NCBI RefSeq assembly: GCF_009724685.1
Contig: NZ_WMEF01000017.1
Location: forward strand, 1-64,000
From: Lysinibacillus cavernae
GTDB lineage: Bacteria > Bacillota > Bacilli > Bacillales_A > Planococcaceae
Length of the DNA stretch: 64,000 nt
Reading direction: 5' to 3'
Below are positions 29,271 to 37,939 of this stretch, in pieces; positions within the stretch are counted from its first letter, which is position 1, and each line of letters starts with the position of its first letter. The notes beneath the pieces were generated by a model that saw nothing but the letters and a program-made list of their open reading frames with translations, was not told the origin of the DNA and did not search any database. A program made the position numbers and the translations under genes.

Positions 29271-30368
29271 ATGTTGACGAAAAAATTAGCAGAAGAAATT
29301 GTACATCAAACGATGTTGCGCTTACGTCACAATATTAACGTCATTAGTCCAAGTGGCGTCATTTTAGCCTCTGGAGATAAAATGAGAGTGGAAAATATTC
29401 ATGAAGGTGCACTTTATGTGGCAGAAACAAAAGAAACATTGATTATTAACGAAGATAATATTGAGCTGTATCCAAACACAAAACCGGGCATTAATATGCC
29501 TATTATGTATCAGGATGAAGTCGTTGGTGTTATTGGCATAACAGGAGAATCTGAGGATATGCTTGAAATTTCTAATCTTGTACAACTAACAACAGAAATC
29601 ATGACACATCAAGCACTTGTTGAATCGAAAAGCGAATGGCAACGAAAAAATAACGATTACATATTTGAAGCTCTCGTTCATGGCAGTAAGCTAGATGCAA
29701 CCTTAAATGAACGAATCCAAAAGTTACCTTTTACGCTCATCGCACCTTTTCAAGTGATTTTAGTGAGCTTAAATGACGCATCTTACGCAGAAAATACTAT
29801 TCCTTTCTTTTTTGAGGATTTATTTTACAAGCTACCTATACTTGCTGGTCATAGACAATTGCAGGAATACTATATCTTACTAACAAATTGTGAAGAACAG
29901 AGTTGTCGTCCCATCATAAAAGCACTGCGCAAACAGAAACAGAAGCTGCCTTCACTTCAAATTGGTATTGGTCCCGTGGTGCAACATCTATCGCAGCTTC
30001 CTTATAGCTATCAAGGAGCTAGAACAGCACTAGAATTTGCTACCCTCCATAATGAATTAACTTTTTTTGAAGATGTCGAGTTATTTTCCCTTTTTAAGCA
30101 TCCAGAATCAGAGGAAGTACAAGCATTTCATCATCGTATACTCAAACACATGGACGCTAAGCAGCTGGAAACGTTACAGTCGTTTTTTGACTGTAATTTA
30201 CAGCTAAAGCTTTGTGCGCAACAACTGGACATTCATCGTCATACACTTACTTACCGATTAAATAAAATTAGAGAATTAACAGGCTATGACCCACAATATT
30301 TCGAGGATGCCGTTATTTTAAAAATGGCCTGTACATTACGAACTCTACATACAATGAAGGCAATCTGA
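29271..30368 (+). CDS. cdaR: CdaR-family sugar diacid / glycerate regulator
   Basis: A 365-aa activator-type regulator. The N-terminal diacid-recognition domain (KKLAEEIVHQTMLRLRHNINVISPSGVILASGD...VGVIGITGE) is followed by a GGDEF-like degenerate middle region and a C-terminal PucR/CdaR helix-turn-helix (CAQQLDIHRHTLTYRLNKIRELTG, about residues 319-342). ATG 29271 has GAGGTG seven bases upstream. E. coli CdaR activates sugar-diacid and glycerate genes; divergence from glxK-gntP implies the same here. Confidence 0.88.
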   Translation: MLTKKLAEEIVHQTMLRLRHNINVISPSGVILASGDKMRVENIHEGALYVAETKETLIINEDNIELYPNTKPGINMPIMYQDEVVGVIGITGESEDMLEISNLVQLTTEIMTHQALVESKSEWQRKNNDYIFEALVHGSKLDATLNERIQKLPFTLIAPFQVILVSLNDASYAENTIPFFFEDLFYKLPILAGHRQLQEYYILLTNCEEQSCRPIIKALRKQKQKLPSLQIGIGPVVQHLSQLPYSYQGARTALEFATLHNELTFFEDVELFSLFKHPESEEVQAFHHRILKHMDAKQLETLQSFFDCNLQLKLCAQQLDIHRHTLTYRLNKIRELTGYDPQYFEDAVILKMACTLRTLHTMKAI

Positions 30369-30390
30369 ACAACTCAGATTGCCTTCCGTT

Positions 30391-31896
30391 TTACGCTTTG
30401 TATAACTCATCTAAAAACTCAATTTTTTTCCCGATGGCCTCTTCAAAGGTCATTATATATGCTGCGGGATCTTTCGGATTATGAAATTGCGTAATTCTTC
30501 CTGTCTCAGGATGAACAAATTTAGAGGATGCCCCACAGCCAATCCCTAAGATTGTCTGTACTTCTTCCATAATCACAATATTATAGATACTTTCCTCACC
30601 AGCTTTACTGTAGCCGACGTTTTCTAAATTACCTAAAATATTTTTTTGACGATAAAGATAGTACGGAACATAGTCATTTTCTTTTGTCCAAACCTGTGCC
30701 ATTTCCATCATTTCTGCAACCGTATCACGATCCGCTACTTTGTATTTATCCTTATTACGAGTCATCTCTGACGCGCGTTTAAATGATAGCGTATGAACAG
30801 TTAATGATTCAGGCTGCATCTTAGCCGATTCCTCTAATGAATGCTGAAATTCCTCAATACCTTCATTCGGTAATCCAATAATAAGATCCATATTAATATT
30901 GTTCATACCCGAATCACGTGCAAGCCAAAACTTATCAATTGTTTCTTGAACTGTATGATGACGACCAATTGCTTTTAACGTTTCATCTGTATAAGATTGT
31001 GGATTGACACTTATACGATCAATGCCCCATTTTTTTAGTACTTCTAATTTTTCAGGAGTGATTGTATCGGGTCTTCCTGCTTCAACTGTAACCTCTCGAA
31101 TTGTCTCAGGATTTGGGAAAGATTCATACATCGTTTGATATAAGGCGTCCATTTCATCAGCCTCAATCGAGGTTGGTGTACCACCACCCCAATAGATAGA
31201 GGTGATTTTCATATTATTGTCCTTCAGCCATTTACCCATTTCACGTAATTCAATGTGCAGGCCGTCTAAAAATGTATGAACACGACCTTGCTTACGGTTG
31301 CTACCGATTGCATACGCCGGGAAGGTACAATACGCACATTTCGTCGGACAAAATGGAATACCAATATAAACACTGATTTCTTGTCCGATCCCATCAATAT
31401 CTGGAATCGTTACTAATTGTCGTTCTACAATTTCCTTTAATAGTGCCACCTTGTCCTCTGATAATCGGAAATCTCGAATTAAAAGATCAGCGATTTCCTG
31501 CTCACTTTTACCTTCTTTTCTAAATTTATGATACAGCTTTGTTGGACGTACACCTGTTAAAATCCCCCATTGCTGATGCATTCCTGTATACTGCTCAAGA
31601 ACATCTAAAAATACATGTGATAATGCACGTTTCATGCGAATATTTAGCTCACGACCAGTCGCTGCTGATTCGTATTGTATGCTGTAATTGTTTGTGTATT
31701 GCCTACCTTCTACAGTTAAAACTGCTTTTGTAGAAATGGAAGAATTGTCTTCAGTCTGATATTCAAATGAAGCGGACATATCTGCTCCCTCTTGCTCGAC
31801 CTTCAGCTTGGAATCCTCAAAAAATAAATTCGCAATATGATTTAATACGCGAATCCAATCCTCAGGGTATTTTTGATCTATGTGAATAATTTTCAT
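30391..31896 (-). CDS. hemZ: Radical SAM coproporphyrinogen dehydrogenase-like protein HemZ
   Basis: A 501-aa radical SAM protein of the HemN/HemZ family; length equals B. subtilis HemZ. An N-terminal region of ~165 residues unique to HemZ precedes the CxxxCxxC cluster motif in PFCPTKCAYCTFPAYAIG, then SIYWGGGTPTS and RISVNPQSYTDETLKAIGR. HemZ is linked to oxygen-independent heme synthesis, although its exact reaction is less certain than HemN. ATG 31896 with GAGAGCG upstream is preferred; the earlier in-frame ATG 31953 adds an unconserved stretch. It is convergent with cdaR. Confidence 0.9.
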   Translation of the reverse strand: MKIIHIDQKYPEDWIRVLNHIANLFFEDSKLKVEQEGADMSASFEYQTEDNSSISTKAVLTVEGRQYTNNYSIQYESAATGRELNIRMKRALSHVFLDVLEQYTGMHQQWGILTGVRPTKLYHKFRKEGKSEQEIADLLIRDFRLSEDKVALLKEIVERQLVTIPDIDGIGQEISVYIGIPFCPTKCAYCTFPAYAIGSNRKQGRVHTFLDGLHIELREMGKWLKDNNMKITSIYWGGGTPTSIEADEMDALYQTMYESFPNPETIREVTVEAGRPDTITPEKLEVLKKWGIDRISVNPQSYTDETLKAIGRHHTVQETIDKFWLARDSGMNNINMDLIIGLPNEGIEEFQHSLEESAKMQPESLTVHTLSFKRASEMTRNKDKYKVADRDTVAEMMEMAQVWTKENDYVPYYLYRQKNILGNLENVGYSKAGEESIYNIVIMEEVQTILGIGCGASSKFVHPETGRITQFHNPKDPAAYIMTFEEAIGKKIEFLDELYKA

Positions 31897-32070
31897 CTTG
31901 TTTCGCTCTCTTCTTTTCTTATTCCAGATATAGTGCAGATTTAAGTTTAACAAATTTCTATGACTTTAAGCAAAATAACAATGAGAATCTATAAATAACA
32001 GAATATTCAGTTTTAATATGGACAAACTATTTTTTTGACATTATAATTTTTACAAAAGGTGGTGTTGATA

Positions 32071-32469
32071 GTGTTTATTTTAAAAAATAGCAATCGTACA
32101 TCCATTTCAAACTTTATTCATCAAGTAAAAGTAGCATTCCACCATTTTGATGTAGAGCGATGTGATGAAAAAACATTATATGTCTCGGTATTATTGAAAT
32201 ATGGTACCCATAAAATTCTTTGTGATTTTATCTATATTATTGACCAACAAGAAATTTATGGTGCGATCTCTATCAACAAGCACTACGAGAAGGCAAGAGA
32301 ATTTGTTCATCAGCACTTCCAACAATTTTTATTGTATTCAGATGAAATGATCTTAGCCAAAAATTTTATGAATACTGTGTCTTTCAAGCAATGCCTTCAG
32401 CAATTTGCGAAAAGGTATCCAACCTATATTTCCTCGAAGGGCCATTCTGCCTTAGCAATTGCTGAATGA
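32071..32469 (+). CDS. Hypothetical protein, 132 aa
   Basis: A soluble-looking protein (FILKNSNRTSISNFIHQVKVAFHHFDVERCDEKTL...) without signal or membrane segments, alternating beta and helical patterns. Start chosen as GTG 32071 because AAAGGTGG lies about six to nine bases upstream; GTG 32059 and 32062 overlap the ribosome site. A perfect hairpin terminator follows its stop and is fused to an IS remnant. I do not recognise the family. Confidence 0.65.
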   Translation: MFILKNSNRTSISNFIHQVKVAFHHFDVERCDEKTLYVSVLLKYGTHKILCDFIYIIDQQEIYGAISINKHYEKAREFVHQHFQQFLLYSDEMILAKNFMNTVSFKQCLQQFAKRYPTYISSKGHSALAIAE

Positions 32470-32480
32470 CTATAAATTAA

Positions 32481-32516
32481 AAATAGTATGCCAAAAATAC
32501 CTGGCATACTATTTTC
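32481..32516 (+). terminator. Terminator of the 132-aa hypothetical gene
   Basis: A perfect 13-bp stem (32481-32493 with 32502-32514) lies 12 bp after the stop. The IS remnant begins inside its right arm. Confidence 0.8.
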
Positions 32517-32801
32517 CGATTGTAGACAAAAGCCATCGATACACCCTATTCGTTTCAATTTCTTTGATAGTTTGACGCATGGACCGAATACCAAAAACGT
32601 ACTGAATAAAAGTCATTTTAAAGAGTACAACAGGATCAATAATAGGACGCCCATTAGCAGAGTAGAGGTTTTCTACTAATGGATAGATAAATGAAAAATC
32701 AATAGCAGCCTCTAGTTTTCGTACTAAATGATCTTCAGAAACAATTGATCAATCGCTAACAATTCTAATTGTTCACGTTCTTTGATTTGATTTTTCGTCA
32801 T
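32509..32801 (-). pseudogene. IS1182-family transposase remnant (N-terminal fragment, frameshifted)
   Basis: The minus strand reads MTKNQIKEREQLELLAIDQL from ATG 32801. After a one-base shift it continues VSEDHLVRKLEAAIDFSFIY, PLVENLYSANGRPIIDPVVL, FKMTFIQYVFGIRSMRQTIK and EIETNRVYRWLL. This is the conserved start of IS1182-type transposases. The frame breaks near 32735 and the sequence ends abruptly at about 32515, at the terminator of the neighbouring gene. Only ~95 of ~450 residues remain and no inverted ends are visible. It is a dead fragment. Confidence 0.8.
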
Positions 32802-32866
32802 CAAGGTTGATCACCTCGAAAGTTTACTTTTTATCACATATGAATATGGATTTCTTTATGTAGAAG

Positions 32867-33030
32867 TTGATTGGAACGAAGGGCAGCGACTCCTGCGGGA
32901 AAAGCGGGAAAGTCGAGATTCTGGAATGAGTGAATGTTTTCTGTACGAAAGCGAAGCGGCAGTAACAAAGCGAGGGAAGCAGCTCGACCCCGCCCGCGGA
33001 AAGCGTCCGCCCGTAGTGGAAATCAACGGC
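32867..33030. repeat. GC-rich Bacillaceae-type interspersed repeat
   Basis: The stretch begins GTTGATTGGAACGAAGGGCA, continues with GCGACTCCTGCGGGAAAAGC, and ends CCCGCGGAAAGCGTCCGCCC then GTAGTGGAAATCAACGGC. I recognise this as an interspersed element frequent in Bacillus, Lysinibacillus and Sporosarcina genomes. The ends GTTGATT and AATCAAC are inverted. Base composition is well above the surroundings. The central part (32915-32965) departs from the form I remember, suggesting a rearranged copy. Confidence 0.65.
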
Positions 33031-33049
33031 TTTACTTTATTTCATTGTA

Positions 33050-33103
33050 AAAGAAAAAAGACTGTAGGCAAACTCTCATATTTTTTGAGTTTGTCTACAG
33101 TCT
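33050..33103 (-). terminator. Terminator of the stalk-domain protein gene
   Basis: A 17-bp stem with one mismatch (33059-33075 with 33087-33103) is followed on the minus strand by a U-rich run. Confidence 0.8.
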
Positions 33104-33111
33104 GTTCTCTA

Positions 33112-34023
33112 TTATTTTAAATATTCTTCAACAAATTCAACAGGTACATAGGTCTTTGTGTTTTTCAATGTTGGTGCTACTGATAATGTGAGCAATGCTT
33201 TGTTATAGCCAAATGTTTTTTCTCCACGAGTTATTGTGTAAGACATATTCCCCCTTGAAAGAATAGCCCCTTTACCTGTAGATTCTACTTTATAGCCAAG
33301 CTTTTCAGCAATCACTCGTAATGGCACCATTTTTGTTCCAGCTATTTCATAAAAATCTGATGCGATAATGTTATCAATTTCTTCATTGACTGGATTTGTC
33401 GTATTTTCTGGATAGTCATCAAGTACAATCACTTTTGATGGTGTTGTTTGTGCTGGAATACTCTTAGTAGATGCAGTATAGAAAACAACAAGGTGCTTCT
33501 CTGCTAATTCTTTAGGCTCTACCTTCTCACCTTTTGCATTTAATAGTTCCGTTTCTTTACCGATGTTTAGTTTTAAAATATCATACGTATTTGTTAAATC
33601 TTCAAAGAAATAATCCACTGCTACAAAACCAACTTCTTCTGACTCAACAATGACAACATCAGGATTAAATTGTGGTGGATAAATATATTTTTGAGGCTTA
33701 TTCGCGAATGTATAGGCTGCTACTTTATCACCTTTTTGAAGTTCCACTTTCTTACCCGTATTATCAAACACAAGTGTATCTTTCGTCATTTCTAATATAA
33801 TTGTTTGCTCGCCATCTTTTACCGTGTAATATGTAATATTTTCACCAACACGAACATCGGCCACAGTACCGAAAGTATTATTGAAAATGTGTACTGGATC
33901 AATTTGAATTTGCGGTACTTCAACTTCTGTAGGATGCTGCTCACTTGCTGAAGCTACTGGTATAACGGCACTTCCAATTAATAATGCAGTCATAGCTGCA
34001 GGTGCTAATTTTTTCATGTTCAT
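33112..34023 (-). CDS. Secreted protein with copper-amine-oxidase-like stalk domain
   Basis: A 303-aa exported protein with a signal peptide (MNMKKLAPAAMTALLIGSAVIPVASASE). The C-terminal ~80 residues have the stalk domain pattern (EIAGTKMVPLRVIAEKLGYKVESTGKGAILSRGN...TYVPVEFVEEYLK) known as the copper amine oxidase N-terminal-like domain and common in Firmicute surface proteins. The middle is beta-rich with no recognised motif. ATG 34023 follows AGGAGAGAG; the upstream in-frame ATG 34053 would add a non-signal stretch. Envelope location is likely, function unknown. Confidence 0.8.
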   Translation of the reverse strand: MNMKKLAPAAMTALLIGSAVIPVASASEQHPTEVEVPQIQIDPVHIFNNTFGTVADVRVGENITYYTVKDGEQTIILEMTKDTLVFDNTGKKVELQKGDKVAAYTFANKPQKYIYPPQFNPDVVIVESEEVGFVAVDYFFEDLTNTYDILKLNIGKETELLNAKGEKVEPKELAEKHLVVFYTASTKSIPAQTTPSKVIVLDDYPENTTNPVNEEIDNIIASDFYEIAGTKMVPLRVIAEKLGYKVESTGKGAILSRGNMSYTITRGEKTFGYNKALLTLSVAPTLKNTKTYVPVEFVEEYLK

Positions 34024-34107
34024 AAAATCTCTCTCCTTATTGTTTGGGTTCATAGGAGTAGTAGTTTAGAAATGGAAAAAGTTTCATCGAAAACAGGAAA
34101 ATTTATA

Positions 34108-34137
34108 AGAAGGAGGTGGCAGTGGTTTGGCCACCTC
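34108..34137 (-). terminator. Terminator of the RNase H-like gene
   Basis: An 8-bp GC-rich stem (34113-34120 with 34130-34137) is followed on the minus strand by a CTTCTTAT run. Confidence 0.6.
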
Positions 34138-34144
34138 TCGTTCG

Positions 34145-34807
34145 TTATTCTTTTACAATTTCGCTCAAACCAGTAATATCTATACCATTTAAAGCTTGAG
34201 TAGCGAGGCGGTCGGCTTCTGAATTGTCCTTACGTGGGACAAGCTGGTAATCCGCTTGGATGCTAAGCTGCTCTAATTTGGCATCAATTTTATCTGCCCA
34301 ACTTGCTAATTCTTTTTCCAATGCTGGCCATTCCCCATTTAATTGATTGATGACCACTTGGGAATCTCCAATGATACGGACCGGCAAATGATGAACGTTT
34401 AATAGCTCCAGCTCCACTAAGCCTAAATAAAGCGCTGCATACTCTGCTTCATTGTTTGATTTCAGCTCAGAAGAAAAAGCATTCCTTCTTAAACGTAAAG
34501 GCTTACCATTTTGTTCATAATAAATTGCACATCCTAGCCCTGCCTGTCTTGTCCCACGATCAAAGCCTCCATCAAAATAGACAGTAATATTATGTGGCTC
34601 GGTATCTATTTCCTTTAAATAGGCTTTCAGCTCCTTAAGTGACCAGTTTGTATCTTGCCGATCAATGCAATGTAGCGACTTTACTCTTCCGGTTCTTTCC
34701 ATATCCTCTGCAAGTAATAGAGCTTGAGCAGCAGGCATTTCTGCTGAACGTAAAACAGTTGTTGCTCCTTTTGGTGTTTTATAGGTCCATTCAATGATTA
34801 CATGCAT
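34145..34807 (-). CDS. RNase H-like (reverse-transcriptase-like) protein
   Basis: A 220-aa protein whose C-terminal two thirds form an RNase H fold. Candidate catalytic acids lie in VYFDGG (Asp, about residue 79), NNEAEYAAL (Glu, about 115), IGDSQVVI (Asp, about 138) and NSEADRLAT (Asp, about 200). The N-terminal ~70 residues form a separate small domain. All four acids are present, so cleavage of RNA in RNA/DNA hybrids is plausible, though the family is often annotated only as reverse-transcriptase-like. Neighbours give no pathway. Confidence 0.8.
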   Translation of the reverse strand: MHVIIEWTYKTPKGATTVLRSAEMPAAQALLLAEDMERTGRVKSLHCIDRQDTNWSLKELKAYLKEIDTEPHNITVYFDGGFDRGTRQAGLGCAIYYEQNGKPLRLRRNAFSSELKSNNEAEYAALYLGLVELELLNVHHLPVRIIGDSQVVINQLNGEWPALEKELASWADKIDAKLEQLSIQADYQLVPRKDNSEADRLATQALNGIDITGLSEIVKE

Positions 34808-34847
34808 AATTAAAACCTCCGATACTCTTGATTGATGCGTATAAAAT

Positions 34848-34896
34848 AAAAACGTGCACCGACCATTAGCGGATACACGTTTTCTTGTTACTTGTT
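34848..34896 (-). terminator. Possible terminator after yheA
   Basis: AAAACGTG and CACGTTTT arms flank an inner CCG/CGG pair. The stem is interrupted and the call is weak, but it lies downstream of yheA and upstream of the RNase H-like gene on the minus strand. Confidence 0.3.
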
Positions 34897-34952
34897 ATAT
34901 GTGCAATTCCTAGGACAATTATTCCTTTTGTAATTGCAATTATGATATTTTT

Positions 34953-35300
34953 TTATTGAATTCCCTCATATAACTCTTGGATAGGTTTTATTAGAATGCG
35001 ATTCACTTCTTCAATTACCTTACTTAACTTCATTTCAGCCTCAAGCATAGTTGAAATTTTTTCATTTTGCTGTGCAAGCTGAGCCGCTTTTTGCGCATAG
35101 ACAAGCTCATCCTCCATTAAATCCTCACCAGCTAGCTGTTTTTTCTGCAATTCTATTTGGATCTTACGGAAGTTTTTAAAGATATTTAAAGCCTCTTCAT
35201 CCTTCATTACAACTTCTACCGCTGCTTTCAATGCTTCAAATTCTGGAGTCTTACGGAAAGTTGCCTCTAACGCATTAATGTCATTATAAATATTAATCAT
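34953..35300 (-). CDS. yheA: YlbF/YmcA-family protein YheA
   Basis: A 115-aa all-helical protein (NIYNDINALEATFRKTPEFEALKAAVEVVMKD...LAQQNEKISTMLEAEMKLSKVIEEVNRIL) of the Com_YlbF family; YlbF and YmcA act with YaaT on RNase Y-dependent mRNA maturation, while YheA itself is uncharacterised. It follows yheB by 16 bp on the minus strand, the same order as B. subtilis yheB-yheA. Confidence 0.9.
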   Translation of the reverse strand: MINIYNDINALEATFRKTPEFEALKAAVEVVMKDEEALNIFKNFRKIQIELQKKQLAGEDLMEDELVYAQKAAQLAQQNEKISTMLEAEMKLSKVIEEVNRILIKPIQELYEGIQ

Positions 35301-35316
35301 TTATACAATCTCCTTT

Positions 35317-36459
35317 TTAAATAAAGTAAACAATTAAACCTTGCACAATCCCAATCAAACCACCAAGAACTGCACCCAATACGGTAATCATTTTAAACTC
35401 ACGTTTAGAAATTCCTAATACTAGCTCCTCTAATTTTTCTACTGGGAAGGAATCGACCTGCTCCCGAACAACCTCTTGTAAGTTTAAACGATTTAGTACA
35501 TCCTCAAGTTTCTCCTCTGCCTTCACGAATGCTTTGTCAATAACTTGTGGAATAACCGTATACTTCACCCACTCATTTCCTTCAGGCCAGTAGTAAGAAA
35601 TTGGTTGATTTAAACGTTCAGCAATAGCTAATTGTTCTTTCACATACACTTGTAATTTCGATAGAATGGGCTCAAAATGAACATCTTGTAAAAAGTCCAT
35701 TGCTGGTCGATCTTTTAATTTTTCCCATTCCTGTGTGAAAATTTTCGTTAGTAATGTTGAAGTGCCTGGTGCTTGTAAAAACTTCACAAGCTCACGTTGG
35801 ACTTTTCCAACAAGTGAGGAGGAATCACCTAAAAACATATTAATCATGCCACCAAGAGATCCCTTTGATGATAAAAAGTCATCAATCATTGCTTTAATCG
35901 TCATTTCGCCTTCAGGTGATAAAAAGTAATCCTCGCCCTTTTCTAAAATGTGATGAACCGCTAGAGGAATTTTTGCATCTATCGTATTTTGAATATCATC
36001 AGATAGCAATGAACGAATTGATTTTGTTGATAGTGTATTCTTCACTGATGTAAATTGTCCCTCAACAATCGCTTCAACTTTTTGTTCGATAGTTGCTGGC
36101 ATATGGGAAAACCCTGCTAAGTTAAGCCAATCCTGAATCGTTTTATCATTTGCAAAGATAGTTTCTTCAACTTTTAGTTGAACAAATTGTTCTACTTTAT
36201 CCTGAATATCCTTTGAGAAAAATTTTTTTCTAAATGTTTCAGGAGTTAATAAATAATTTACAACCGTGAGCCCCAGTTGTTTCGCTAATTCATCACGTCT
36301 TTTTGGAATAAGACCTGGTGTAAACGGTAGTCGCCAATTTTTAATATATATCGCATTATATGGACGAAAAAGCATTTTAATGGCTAAATGATTTGTTACG
36401 CCTCCAATTGCAGCGCCAATAATCGCCATAAAAAATAATGTCACTATAAAATTATCCAT
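35317..36459 (-). CDS. yheB: DUF445 membrane protein YheB
   Basis: A 380-aa protein with an N-terminal membrane segment (FIVTLFFMAIIGAAIGGVTNHLAIKMLFRPYNAIYI), a long helical cytoplasmic or peripheral part, and a C-terminal membrane segment (VLGAVLGGLIGIVQGLIVYFI). The GLIPKRRDELAKQLG motif is typical of DUF445. B. subtilis YheB is 377 aa and followed by yheA, as here. It may be spore-envelope associated, but the function is not established. Confidence 0.9.
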   Translation of the reverse strand: MDNFIVTLFFMAIIGAAIGGVTNHLAIKMLFRPYNAIYIKNWRLPFTPGLIPKRRDELAKQLGLTVVNYLLTPETFRKKFFSKDIQDKVEQFVQLKVEETIFANDKTIQDWLNLAGFSHMPATIEQKVEAIVEGQFTSVKNTLSTKSIRSLLSDDIQNTIDAKIPLAVHHILEKGEDYFLSPEGEMTIKAMIDDFLSSKGSLGGMINMFLGDSSSLVGKVQRELVKFLQAPGTSTLLTKIFTQEWEKLKDRPAMDFLQDVHFEPILSKLQVYVKEQLAIAERLNQPISYYWPEGNEWVKYTVIPQVIDKAFVKAEEKLEDVLNRLNLQEVVREQVDSFPVEKLEELVLGISKREFKMITVLGAVLGGLIGIVQGLIVYFI

Positions 36460-36663
36460 TTGTATCCTCTCATTTCAATTGTATTCACGATTGGCGTTTT
36501 TTGTCGCCTCCTCAACATTATAGCAGAGCCATGATTTTCAACGAAAGAAATACCCTCTTTAGAGTTTCAATACAATCCTATCAAATTCTACGAAAAGCGA
36601 ATAGTTGCAAAATTACCGTTATCCTTGAATAATATGAACTACATAATATAGAAGCGAGGTTTG

Positions 36664-36870
36664 ATGATGATTCAGCATTTCAGTTTTAAACCATTATTTG
36701 AAAATACGCAACTTCCAGGGTGGGTCATTTCATTTTTTTATCAACGTGAACGATATGCAGCTGAATATTTAAAGGACGGCAAGATTCAATGGACAGGACC
36801 AATTCCTCCAAACGAGGAAGATGTTAAAAAAATGATTCATGAGCTTATGCTGTTCCATGTATACAATTAA
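36664..36870 (+). CDS. yheE: YheE-like small protein (DUF5342)
   Basis: A 68-aa protein ending ...MIHELMLFHVYN, with HFSFKPLFENTQLPGW and ISFFYQRERYAAEYLKDG, matching the YheE/DUF5342 pattern of Bacillus (about 70 aa). It is divergent from yheB; in B. subtilis yheE lies in the same cluster with yheD and yheC, which are absent here. GAGGT lies before TTG-ATG-ATG at 36661/36664/36667; ATG 36664 or 36667 is the likely start. Function unknown. Confidence 0.75.
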   Translation: MMIQHFSFKPLFENTQLPGWVISFFYQRERYAAEYLKDGKIQWTGPIPPNEEDVKKMIHELMLFHVYN

Positions 36871-37042
36871 AAAATATAGTCTTTTTTTCGCTATAATTCC
36901 GCATAAAAATACCTATATTTACTATATATAGCACGTCCTTTAAGCTAATTATGTTGATTCATGTTGAAATTCGTATATTTTTCTTATACATTTATGGTAT
37001 CAACTTAGATAGTAAATGTTTTTTATGCAGGGGGCCATTTCA

Positions 37043-37459
37043 ATGAGTAAAGTCACACTTTCGGATGATTTAAACAATTACAATTCAAAAGCATTAATTC
37101 GTACAAAAGTAAAAGAACTTTTTTCTGAATTTTCCGCTAAAGTATTCGAACTAGCCGACGAAGCGGGAGCCATTAAAAGTAAAAAATTTGAAGAACTTTC
37201 TGGCTTTCAAGGTGACTTCTATAATGAATATTGCAGTCAATTAAAGGGCCTTTTTGATTCTTCTACTAGCTCTTTCGGCAAGAAATCAATTAAAACATTG
37301 TATTTAACGTATAATGATAAGAATTATGTTTTAACACAGCAGGGCATTACAGAAAAAGCACCTGTATCCATAGCACCCTTCACAGGAGAAATACCTTTAA
37401 AGGAAACGCTTCATGATGTTGAAAAGGCGTGTTTAAAATTACGTTTCCAACACGAATAA
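37043..37459 (+). CDS. Hypothetical protein, 138 aa
   Basis: A soluble, helix-rich protein (MSKVTLSDDLNNYNSKALIRTKVKELFSEFSAKVFELADEAG...) with no signal or membrane segment. ATG 37043 has AGGGGG about nine to ten bases upstream, better than the in-frame upstream start at 37016. It is monocistronic, followed by a very strong hairpin. I do not recognise the family. Confidence 0.7.
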   Translation: MSKVTLSDDLNNYNSKALIRTKVKELFSEFSAKVFELADEAGAIKSKKFEELSGFQGDFYNEYCSQLKGLFDSSTSSFGKKSIKTLYLTYNDKNYVLTQQGITEKAPVSIAPFTGEIPLKETLHDVEKACLKLRFQHE

Positions 37460-37528
37460 ATCAGTAAATAAAGAAAACACAGTAAGCCATTTCAATACTC
37501 TTTTGGCGCTGATACTTCATTTACGTAG

Positions 37529-37567
37529 AAAGGGGGAGTCTCAAATGACATTTGAGACTCCCCCTTT
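37529..37567. terminator. Very strong hairpin after the 138-aa gene
   Basis: Two perfect 19-bp arms (37529-37547 and 37549-37567) give a GC-rich stem with minimal loop. The T tail is poor (CGCTATAA), so it could also stabilise the 3' end. Confidence 0.7.
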
Positions 37568-37867
37568 CGCTATAAAAAATAATTCATTTAAAAAAATCCG
37601 CAAGCTAAAGCACTCTTGAGATTTTTGACGTGTCGTATTATATGAGATGCAAAATGCTTCTTCCCCTAAATAAACTATCTTTACTCTTTTTTAAGTTAGC
37701 ATATCGCTATGGCAATTTCAATCTTTTGGTACTTGAAATCTAGTTACTTTTTCAAAAAACCGCTTGAAAAACAAACGAAAAAATTGTTGTCAATATTTGT
37801 GTTTTTCTTTTAAATAATTTATGATTGAAACATCCAACAATTTTTTAAATCATAGGAGGTGTACACT

Positions 37868-37939
37868 TTGTTTACTTCCCTCATTCGGGCGGGAACAAAG
37901 GAATTATTTGGACGGAGACATATTGGAGATAACCATTAG
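37868..37939 (+). CDS. Putative 23-aa leader peptide upstream of the CNNM-type gene
   Basis: AGGAGGT (37854-37860) is an ideal ribosome site eight bases before TTG 37868. This opens a 24-codon frame (MFTSLIRAGTKELFGRRHIGDNH) ending TAG at 37937-37939. It overlaps the first possible codons of the following gene in another frame. The stop lies one base before an in-frame TTG of the main gene (37941), which would allow translational coupling. No homologue is known to me. Confidence 0.45.
   Translation: MFTSLIRAGTKELFGRRHIGDNH

Noticed and set aside
32488-33120. Plus-strand open frames across the IS remnant and the GC-rich repeat
   Set aside because: They lack ribosome sites and overlap a recognisable minus-strand transposase fragment and a repetitive element.
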